This document shows, piece by piece, positions 11,288-21,000 of a DNA stretch of 64,000 nt. Numbering within the stretch: position 1 is the stretch's first letter; each line of letters opens with the position of its first letter. The stretch is taken from assembly GCF_000764305.2 (NCBI RefSeq), contig NW_025935144.1, forward strand, positions 1-64,000, written 5' to 3'. This DNA comes from Hyalella azteca (Eukaryota > Arthropoda > Malacostraca > Amphipoda > Hyalellidae). Made by a program: the position numbers and the translations under genes. The notes below the pieces were generated by a model, which saw nothing but the letters and a program-made list of their open reading frames with translations, was not told the origin of the DNA and did no database searches.

Positions 11288-11718
11288 TAATTAATGTTTA
11301 TGGTAATATCATCAATAAAGGAAAAACAAGTAAAAATCACTGAAAATGTCATTTATTCTACCTCTACATCATCTACAATGAAAGAGGAGGACTTCAGAGT
11401 ACTGTTAGAAATTGATGAGTACGCTCTGCATGCTTCAAATATTTTAAAATGAAGTTTTATTCCAAGTGTTCCGAGTAGCCCCGTTTGACGGGGCTACTCG
11501 GGACACTCTTTTTTTGCTTCTGGCACCTTACAAATAGCATATGGAATTTTTTTGAAGATGCCATTCAATAGCCCTCGCAAAGAGCTATAAAATGAGCCTA
11601 AACTTGTTTATGAAATGTTTCATGGTAAGAAGTTATGAATGAAAAACGTTCAAAAGTGTCCCGAGTAGCCCCGGTTGACGGTACCAATAATACCATATTT
11701 GGGGCGGGGCTTATGGGC

Positions 11719-13574
11719 CAGGGTTAGCAATTTTTTTGATTTAAAAAAAAATAATAAAAAAAATCAAAAATCAATGCTTTTTTCATGATTTTTTTTTTTA
11801 TTTTTTCAGCTTTTTTGTATTTGTGAGGTGTTATTTTTTATGTTGCAATTAGCTTACTAACAATAACAGTATATGGATCATAATGGATGGCTAAAAAGGG
11901 CACTTATTGCCTTCAATAATGGCCAACAGGCCAAGGTGGTGTTCACCACTTGGGGATTTTTGGGTAAACAATTATTGATAAGTCTATTCATTAGCTTTGT
12001 AAACTTTGTATGGAGCAAGGTAATGAGCTAAATATTGACCATTTAACTGGCTTCAATATACAAAAACACTTCAGGAATGCAGATCTCCTAAACATTGAAG
12101 AGTCACATAACAGATAGGTAGCTGATAGCACAGTGCACAGCACTATCAATAGATCTACTAGTTTTATGTCCTATATGAGACTTAAGTTATGAGAAAAGCT
12201 AACACTGTTTGAAATAAACATGTGCACAATTCAAACATTTTATATCCATTCACTGCATTTAATTATTTTATATATAGTCTTATAATTGTAATTGTTTTGT
12301 TTCCAGTTTCAAATTCACATATTTAAAGATTGAAATTAAATATTTTAATTAGAATACTCGTATTAGGGTGGAAAATCTTTCTAATTGCCTAAAAGTTCAA
12401 TACAATCTCAACCTCTCAATATGAATATACAGGGTAGAGCATAACCGATTGACCAGTTTTGAGGTAAAATAAAAGAGTAATGGAGGTACTACATAAAGAA
12501 GAAAGTTTATTTTCCTAGAGGTTAGCATAACATACCATTTAGAATACTTATGGTTTGAAAACAATTTCTGGAAGATGGGGGCCGTTAGCTGCAACACACT
12601 GTTGGAGTCATTCTCAGAGGAGGGAGTAACCGTAACAGTGAAATCCAATCGCTATGCTGCAAAATTTCTTACAGCCCATGATGGAAAACATTGTTGAAAA
12701 TGAAGCATTGAGAGACGTGTGGTTCCAGCAGGATGGGGCTACAGCTCGCACAGCTTGAATGTCACCCAATGTTTTGAATCGCATGTTTCCCGTAGGTCTG
12801 GTGTCTCAGAGGGGCGATTTATTGTGGCCTGCAAGGTCACATGATTTGAGCATTTGCGATTTCTTTCTTTGGGGACATCTAAAAGAAAGGGGTTCAGAAG
12901 TCGCCCTCACACCCTACCACAGCTAAGGGAACGGATCATTGCAGCAGAGGTTATGGCCATACCTTGCCATATGTATGAACGTGCTGTAGGAAACTTCCAA
13001 GAACAACTCCAACAGTGTGATGCAGCTAACAAACCCCATCTTCCTGATATTGTTTTCAAAACATAAGTATTTTAAATAGTATGTTATGCTAATCATCAGA
13101 AAATAAACTTTCTTCTTTATGTACCTTCATTACTCTTTTATTTTGCCTCAAAACTGTTCAATCAGTTCTGCCCCATCCTGTATAAGCTAGCTAACACATT
13201 TAAATTGTATATTGTTATCAATATATAACAAATAGTCAAATAGTTAGACTACTAATAGCCTTATAAGAATTAGCTAAGCTGCTAGCTACATACAATGTAT
13301 TGCACACTTGATGCCTCTGTACCAAAAACATTCCATTTATTGGAACCTAATACACACTGAAGGCAACAAGTTTATATACCAATTTGTCATTCATAGTACA
13401 TTTATACTAAAGCGTGAATAACAATACCTCAATATATATTAAAGACTGCCACTCAATATTTTTAAATATATGAAAAAAATGAAGAAAATAAAAAAAATTA
13501 TGATTTTTTTATAAAAAAATCAAGTGATTTAATCACATGATTTAATCATTTTGATTTAATCATTGCCAACCCTG
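11719..13574. mobile_element. hAT-like element E2 inserted in F
   Basis: Ends are CAGGGTTAGCAATTTTT and the inverse ATTGCCAACCCTG, with the 8-bp duplication TTATGGGC at 11711-11718 and 13575-13582. The other F copy carries a single TTATGGGC at the same place (read as GCCCATAA near 26250), which is the empty site. It is in opposite orientation to E1 and carries the same passenger at the same position. Confidence 0.92.
12430..13180 (+). mobile_element. Mariner-type element M2 with transposase relic
   Basis: Ends are CAGGGTAGAGCATAACCGAT and the inverse CTGCCCCATCCTG, with TA on both sides. The + strand carries the same transposase C-terminal half as M1: VWFQQDGA near 12718-12745, DLSICDFFLWGHLKE near 12850-12890, and LPDIVFKT* ending 13066. 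Stops interrupt it after TARTA and near 12920. The left terminal region is an inverted copy of the transposase end and 3' UTR, as in M1. Confidence 0.85.
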
Positions 13575-13582
13575 TTATGGGC

Positions 13583-13760
13583 ACAGCCAATCACAGCTTG
13601 AAAGCATCCCCCATCAACCAATCACAGCTTGAAAGCATCCCCATCAACCAATCACAGCTAGAAAGCAGATAACATTACACTTCCATTAACCAACATAGCT
13701 GGAAAGCTGAATGGGGCTAAAATCACAATCCCATCAACCAATCACAGCTGGAATTCTGGA
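13583..13760. repeat. CCAAT-containing minisatellite, copy 1
   Basis: About five degenerate units of roughly 31 bp built on CCATCAACCAATCACAGCT followed by GAAAGCATCC. It belongs to element F; the inverted counterpart is at 26020-26250. Each good unit contains a CCAAT box. Confidence 0.8.
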
Positions 13761-14159
13761 AAGGGATAAGATATGTAAATAATTGACTAAAAGTGTAAAG
13801 TTCCTGGCCTTTCTAAGCTTTCAGGTCCTGCTTAGTGCTTTCCAATATGTTATGTGTACTGGTTAATTTAATATCCCTCTAGAATTCCACACCTATAGCA
13901 GAAACAAATGGCAGTGCCATTTGTTTCTGTTGTAGGTGTGGCCAAAGTCACCCCAGTTGATGGTACCATATATGATACACATTGCAGTCATGTCTAAGCT
14001 GTTGAATGAATATTTTTATACTTATTTAATGTTTATTTCACTTGTAATTCAGTTCTCACCATATTTCAGATTCCTGAAACTTAGTGTAAATCAATAGAGA
14101 AGCTTTGATGTCATAAGTTTGGTTGCTAAAAAATTATTTCAGCCAACTGTTTTCTAAGC

Positions 14160-15767
14160 ATGAGTTATTCTGGTGAGTATAATATTAGTATTAATTTCTT
14201 TACTGTAAAACAGCAGGAGGTCCATGCAGTTGACACATGCAATCCTCCATTCAATTAACACCTGTGTTCTTTACTTAAGATGTAAATTGTTTGTTCTTAG
14301 GAATTCAGAAAGAAAATTAATTGCAGCTGTATATGTAAATAAATTTTCATAAATTTTGCTATGAGCCATGATGATCTGCAATTCACATTCCGGTCATCTT
14401 AAATTTTAATCCAGAAATTTGTTGTTTAATTTACTAGTAGAATTTCAATGAACAGTAGTCTGTGGGAACCTCATAACTCTGAGCCTCCTATTATGAAATA
14501 TTTAAGTTAATATGAGATAAACATTTACTGCAAATGATAAATACTTAACATTTTTCATCCCTTTTAGCATTTCTGTGATGTTATGAACACTTGTTGTGTA
14601 GGAGGTGATGCAGCTGTTGTGGGGGAGTCGTCAGCAAGCACCAACCAGGGCTATGTTGGCATCAGGTTTTGTCAAGAGTGCAACAACATGCTTTACCCCA
14701 AGGAAGATAAAGTAAGCTGCAAAATCTTATGTATTTTGTAAGCTACAAAATGTTCTGTCATGTTATAAAAGCAATTTTAATTATATTATTCAATGATCTT
14801 CATGATACATATACATATTTTAGTTGAACTGGATAAATCATATAATTATTTAATTTAATTTGTGGATGCCAGTGAAATTAATTGAAAAATTTCAGATTAA
14901 TTAGCATAGAGTATTTTTCTTTTCTTATTTTTTTGGATTTATGCAATTACAGGAAAAGAAGATCCTGATGTATGCTTGTCGTAACTGCGATTATAAAATG
15001 GTGGCTGACAATAACTGCATTTATGTGAACAAACTCATGCATGAGATTGATGAGTTACGTCACATCAACCCTGAAGTTATAACGGTAAGATATACACGGC
15101 CTTATGTACATGCCAGAAGTTTGTCTTGTTTAAATTCTGATCATGCTAATTGTATCTGAATTTATAACTCTCTCTGTACTCAAGATCATGGAAGCAAAAG
15201 AGTATAATGAGGATAAAAAAGTCAGTTTCCTTGCTGGATATGGACAAGCATATTTATTTCAACAACTCACTCCAATAAACCCGCAATCACAGCAACTTCT
15301 TTTCACCTGTTCTCCCTCACCCCCTTACCATAACTTTCACCTGAATAATAATCACCTTTATCATAATTCATACTTCTCTCTTATGCTCCTCACATAACAC
15401 CATCAGGTGCTTCACAGTTTACTTCACATTCCCATCGCACATTAAATTCTCATACTTCCTCTTCCCGTTTCGTCCTCCTCGCTACTGTCCTCGAGATTTA
15501 GTCAAGAAATTGTGACATCTAAGCCGTTATTCATGGCGTCGGTGCATCGGCTTCAAGAAATTGTGTAAACATGATACTTTGCAGTTTTGTGTTTATTTAT
15601 CGGTTTTTCAGGACCCAACGTTACCGCACACCTACGACCACCCGTGCCCGCGCTGCAAGACAAGAGACGCTGTATTTTTCCAGGCGCAAACTCGTCGCGC
15701 TGATGACGAGATGAGGCTTTACTACGTCTGCTGCAACACTGACTGCATGCACCGTTGGACTGAATAA
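14160..15767 (+). CDS. RPB9: DNA-directed RNA polymerase II subunit RPB9
   Basis: RPB9 is a small peripheral subunit of RNA polymerase II in the nucleus; it affects start-site choice, fidelity and TFIIS-dependent transcript cleavage. Coding exons are 14160-14172, 14602-14711, 14953-15084 and 15612-15767, all with GT-AG introns (429, 241 and 527 bp) and joining in frame to 136 aa, slightly longer than the usual 125-130. The first zinc ribbon has C28/C31 and C50/C53 (CQEC, CRNC). The second, TFIIS-like ribbon has C97/C100 and C125/C130, with the family hallmarks QTRRADDEM and HRWTE at the C-terminus. The core from GIRFCQEC onward is near-invariant in animals. The tiny first exon (ATG AGT TAT TCT G, then gtgagt) is inferred from frame and donor; it is the least certain part. 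The transposon nest ends 195 bp upstream. The neighbour SLC25A11 is convergent. Confidence 0.95.
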
Positions 15768-18048
15768 TCCTTACGCAAGTGTCGCTCCTTGTGCTCGTAC
15801 AATTGTATTCCTAGTTATATTTTGTCTATTACATTAGTGGAAGGAAACGTCAGTGCGCCTGCCCTAACTTTGGTCTGGGAGGTGTGTGCGCTTGTTCGGC
15901 AAGACATGGTGTATGGATATTTCATGATTATTGTCGTTCTTTTAACACTTTCTCCGTGTGAGAGATGGTAAACCTGCTAACATAAGTGAATGTGGGCATC
16001 TATAGAGCAATTCATCCGGTTTCTGATTTATTTTATCTGTCATTTGTTTAGGGATATATGTGTGAGAATACGCTAAGCCATCTCATGTCTACTACCTAGG
16101 TTTGAAGTACAAAAACACCTTGTTGATATCTAGCTAAATTATCGCCTTAAGTATGAAAATTCACGAGCAAATCGTGAAAGATTACATCGTAATTAAATTT
16201 TGGTATTAATTTTAGTTTCAAGCCTATTGTCGACGATATGGAGATTTTTAATCTCGAGTCCATACAGATTTTTTTGCAATTTCTTCAGACGTAGTAGTTT
16301 CAGGTTAAAAACGAAAGAAAGGAATATAACCATGTCATATTTATTTTAATATACACAAACCCTTTACCTGACCTAGAGGACGGATTCTCAGAGATCGTTA
16401 CGATTAGGTCTTCACACAAGCAAATAACAACCGTTGCACCCGACTGTCAGATCGTCGTAAGTATTTCAAGAATCCTGTCCCCTATGAACTGCTTTGTAAC
16501 ACGACCGAAATATATGTACAACTATGCGAGTGAAACTAGCACATGTCCGGCTATTAGGGTATAACTCCATTGATTTCAAAACTCACTGCTGCTACTGGTC
16601 AGATAATTTGCATACTACAACAAAGAGTGCACGAAAATGCGAGTCTTTTAGTCAAAATATGACATCTTAACTGCCAAATCCTAATCTGGGAAGAGTAAAT
16701 GAATAGAAAACGGACAGGAGCAAAGACTTCACTTAAGGAAGATTGCTCAACAACGCTAATCACAATGGAGCGTGACGCATATTCAGCGGTGACCATTTGA
16801 GCGATACAATCCAATGCACAAAGTGAGTTTCAAATTTTCATCTAACATCTATATTTCAACAAATCAAAATAAATTTTTTAACTATTATTAGCTAACAAAA
16901 CGTTTTCCCCAGGGCCCAAAAATATTTAATGGAACCAGCATGATGGTCATAAGTTAACGAATAAACATGATATATTTCGTTCACACATACAATTGTAACA
17001 TTAGGGAAGACTCAGATGCGACGACGAAATAGATCAACTAACACATGATCGAATTATTGCAAGGAGAGATACGTTGACTAGAGCGAGTAGTGATTAACAC
17101 AGGTCAATATCCATGAATGCAGACAGATATATAATTTTGACGCACTTAAGTACTTAGCAAAAAAAGTTTAATCATGTCGGCGTTTGTGACGCGGCGTCTC
17201 AGCTTTCGACATCTTAAGAGTCATGGAAGGTTATTGGCACGACTTCAGCCACGGACTTCTTAGGATCATGGGAATTTGCAATTTTTTCTTTACATTAACT
17301 AGAAAATCATTCATTATAACTCCGTGAGGCAAGCCATCTCGATGAGTATAAGTCAGAAATTTATTTTTGAGAATATCACGATATGAATAAATAAATGATT
17401 AGGAAATGTTGACATAAATGTTGAGGCAAGTAGTTCGGCCGTTAAAAAATAGGTAGAACAAATATTTCTGTACATTTCAGAGCGTAACACAACTGAAAAC
17501 ATAACCTTTACCTTTCAGATCAGGTGAGGTTCGAAGTCGTCATCACTAAGTACACAATTTAATCAACAATGGCCCAGGTACTCTAAAAAAATAATAATTG
17601 CATCAGCTTTTACTAATGCTAAATAATAATACCTAGCCTAGCAACAACACAACATTGGGCTAACAGTGAGTACGCAGCTAACCTGCACGGTTAATTTAAA
17701 TGCTGTCCTCAGTCGTCAAAAAGCTTTCAACAACTTCATATAATTTGAGCTCGGTACATCTTCGATTACGCAATGACAAAATAATACATTCATATTTAAG
17801 AAAATAATTGCCGACTGATTCGCTCAAAATTCCCCCTGAGCGAACCCATATTAGTCCAAGAAGCATCAAATCGTGCCTTTATTTGCCACTGAACTAAATT
17901 ATAGGCCAAAACCATCGAACATTGGCTCCTTTCAGAACAAATTTACTGGCTCCTTTTAGAACAAAATTACAGATAAGTCATAATAACAACCAGCGTTCGC
18001 GATTGATACTAGAAAAAACATGAAGTTTCGTCAGAGTGGCACTTTAGC
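15768..18048. other. Intergenic region between convergent genes
   Basis: Holds the 3' flank of RPB9 and the downstream flank of the carrier gene. AT-rich, no repeats or coding signals recognised. I could not pick a convincing RPB9 polyadenylation signal close to its stop; the nearest clear AATAAA is about 1.1 kb on (about 16868). Confidence 0.4.
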
Positions 18049-18054
18049 TTTATT
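18049..18054 (-). promoter_or_regulatory. Probable polyadenylation signal of the carrier gene
   Basis: AATAAA on the - strand, 18 bp past the stop codon. If used, the 3' UTR would be only a few tens of bases. No alternative signal was examined in transcripts. Confidence 0.5.
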
Positions 18055-18072
18055 GTACACACAACACACCTC

Positions 18073-21000
18073 TCAGAGCCCGCCACCTGCAGCATCGGCT
18101 TCTCCCAGCACGACTCGTTTATAGAATTTATTCATTTGCTCGAGGAAGATGAAGGTTAGGACAGTGTGAGGCCCGAGCCGCATGTAGTACGGGGTAAAGC
18201 CCTTCCATAACGAAAAGAACCCTTCTTTCTTCACAACCTTCGTGAGTACATCCACTGCTCCTTTGTACTCAGGTTTTCCGTCGATCATCTTCATGTTCTG
18301 GATCCTGAAAAATTACTTGATATTTATACCAAAAATTCTACCCAGATACACAAATTTACTCAGAAGTTATCCATGGTTAAAACAATCCCATTAACTAAAT
18401 TACCATTAAATAAAAAATAGTTCACACAGATAATAACAATGAAAATAAGAGGCATATTTCAATGGGTTTACCTACCTGGTTTTGGCAATATCCACAGGCA
18501 TGGATGCTGCAGTAGTTACAAGCCCAGAGATCATGGAGGCGCAGAAGTGCAGAAATATGTTTTCAGAGAAGTAACCTAGAGGAGAAATTAAAATGATGTA
18601 ATAGACTTAGAACAATCGGAATAAAAATTGTTAAATTTGAAAATATCGCTGAGGTTAACTATACCTATGTACGTTATTATCAATTATACTATTCTTTAGT
18701 TTCCATAAAAATAAAATGATCAGTTAATGAATAGAGATTTTTTTAAATAAAATTATTGAACTTTTCATTATGATTGAACATTTGTTTGATCATGAATAAC
18801 TAGAAAAAGGTTCATCACCCTAACATACTCGGGAGTCGTGATGCACAGCCAGCCCCAGCTCACCAGTTTGCAGGAGGCTCTGTTTTGCTTGAGAGTACGA
18901 GGCGAGCTGGGCTGCGTTGACGACCATGGCGCGTCCCATGGTAGGCACGGCGCCACGCCACAGCGTGAAGAGCCCTTCTTCAGACACGATGCGCACCAAC
19001 GCGTCTACGACGTTCTTGTAGTTACGACGCTCCGCAGGGGGCAAACGTCCATCAGATGTCATGCGGATAAGTGACACCTGAAATGTAATAAATATTTTAG
19101 CAAATTGTACTTGTCTTCCCGTGAATAAAAAGGGTTTAGAATAAGCACAAATGAGTACCACTAATGACGTATTAAGGTATGATAAGCTAATAATGCATAC
19201 TTTTTTTCTCAAATTATAAGCAAGGATACCATGAATTTGTTTGGACTGCACTTGCAGCCACTATCAAACAACCAAGAATGGAGAAAAAATAATGATGGTG
19301 AGATGGAAATGATATGTTAACCAGGTCTATGTAATGATTGATAAGAACTTGACAAGAAAGATTAATTTTAACTCGAGAGTCCTTATTAACAATTAAATAA
19401 TATGCGCTTAAAATTACTTTTTTTTAACTTTAAAAAAAAAAACACTTCTCTTTAACTTCACTTCTTGTCCGTTTGTTTGTTTGTCTGTCTGCTACAAATC
19501 TTGTAATCGAAATTTAATACACTTCTACTTATCCTATCGATCTGAAATTTTGCACACTTGTGTAAAGTTGGAGACAATGCATGAATCAAATGTCAAAATA
19601 AATGATTTTAAAAATAAATAATTTTTTTTTCAATATTACAAAAAATTGAAAAAATAATTTGTCAGCTACAAATCTTATAACTGATATTTGACACACTTTT
19701 ACCTGTCTAATTGATCTGAAATTTTGCACACTTGTGTGAAGTCATAGGTAATGCATGAATCAATTAATAGAATAAATAATTAAAAAAAATTATATATTGA
19801 AAAAATTTATATATTAAAAAAATTGAAAATTTAATTTTTTTCATATTCTAAAATTAAATGAGAAATTCATTGTACATCTGTAAGATTGGAGACCCTGGAT
19901 TCTTTGGAAGTGTTGTCTTTAACAAGTAATTTTTAAACGTATATTATTTAAGACACTTCTAAAGTATCCAGTATCTCTGATGTTACACATGTACAATAAT
20001 TTCTAATTTTTGTTTTCAAATATTAAAAAAGTAGTGTTTTTAAATTTTTTAATACATAAAAATTTTAAAAATTTTCAAATTCATTTATTCTGTCAACTGA
20101 ATCATAAATTGTCTCTGATTTTATGCAAGTTTGCAAAATTTCAGATCGATTGGATAGGTAGAAGTGTGTTAAATATAGATTATAAGATTTGAAGCAGACA
20201 AAATTATTTCAAAATATTTCTTTATAATAAAAAAAATGTTAAATTTTAAAATTATTTATTCTGTCGATTGGTTCAGGCATTGTCTCCAACTTTATGCAAG
20301 TGTACAAAATTTCATATCGATTGGACATGCAGAAGCATGTTAAATACCGATTATAAGATTTGTAGCAGACAAAATTATTTTAAAATTTTTCTTGATGTAG
20401 AAGTTTTTTTTAACCCTTTAGCGGGCAAGCATTGAAATATCCATAAATTGAAATTTCTGAAACCATTTCAAGAAAGTAAGAAGTATTATACAATATATTT
20501 ATTTCTATGAATTTTTGCAAATTCTGCCTATTGAAGGTTTAAATCGCACTTGAAGAATTCAATAAATGCAATCAGTACACAAAATTTTTCTTTATAATTA
20601 AAATTCAGTTTATGCAAATGAAAAATTAGAAACATAAAAATTCAATTTAATTAAATTTAATCAAGTTGCCAAAATAAATAAACACAGTGGGGGGAAATAA
20701 ATATTCGTACACTTGAAAAATCGTATTTTAGTGTATGTAAGTACACAAACTTAACAGGAAAAGTGATTTAAATTATGTATAGAGACGCATAGTATTCAAA
20801 AATACTATCAAAAGAAATTAAATCTCAATGCAACAAAAAACAATGCAACATGTTCACTTTTCGGGGTGAAAAAAGTATTCGTACAAACAATAAATCAGCA
20901 TTATTTTAATTTAATACTTGGTTGAATACCCTTTATTCAGCTCAACAGACACCAGTCTATTTTTATACGTCTCGACCAATGATTTGCAGATGCTGACTGG

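Larger units (their letters stand above)
5592..11681. mobile_element. Pogo-like element C, interrupted by B and by hAT-like E1
   Basis: It begins CCGTCAACCGGGGCTACTCG (5592) and ends with the inverse CGAGTAGCCCCGGTTGACGG (11681), flanked by TA. The F copy at 26275 shows the same target without C. Its own body is 5592-5685, 8412-9168, 10811-11681. The body matches the C' copy at 5797-7100 in inverted orientation, including CCCTCGCAAAGAGCTATAAA and the C-to-A rich TTTTTTTGCTTCTGGCACC area. A decayed coding-like stretch (about 10930-11010, AADMKLAVDKV-like in fragments) resembles the start of a psq helix-turn-helix. Confidence 0.8.
5275..13892. mobile_element. hAT-like element F, copy 1, split by later insertions
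   Basis: The left part (5275-5591) and right part (11684-13892) together match, in reverse orientation, the compact 720-bp copy at 25872-26591. Shared landmarks are the GGAATTCTA end, the GTTCACTTATAAAAAAGC block, the GGGGCTTATGGGC block and the CCAATCACAGC minisatellite. Ends resemble CAGKGTGGAATTCTAGA. No 8-bp duplication is recognisable around this copy, unlike copy 2, so its outer ends are approximate. Confidence 0.65.
5134..13963. mobile_element. Outermost element D0, holding the whole nested transposon stack
   Basis: The left end reads CCATCAACTGGGGTGACTTT (5134) and the right end is its inverse, AAAGTCACCCCAGTTGATGG (ending 13963). TA flanks both sides (5132-5133, 13964-13965). The inverted match extends through GGCCACACCTAC and CAGAAACAAATGGCAG. 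Everything between 5275 and 13892 appears to be later insertions, so the original element was only a few hundred bp. Two short family members sit at 6186-6382 and 11074-11287. No transposase belongs to this family here. It ends about 195 bp before the RPB9 start codon. Confidence 0.75.

Noticed and set aside
13583..13760. Evenly spaced repeats that could suggest a CRISPR array
   Set aside because: Units are contiguous, degenerate and transposon-borne, with no unique spacers, in a eukaryotic genome.
15290..15480. LINE C-terminal relic in RPB9 intron 3
   Set aside because: A resemblance to 45990-46070 (ACCATCAGGTGCTTCAC) exists, but it is short and the surroundings do not align well enough by eye to claim it.
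18820..19251. Single 143-codon carrier ORF starting at 19251
   Set aside because: Its first ~58 codons are intron; the exon begins at 19077 after a clear AG acceptor and continues the frame of the upstream exon.
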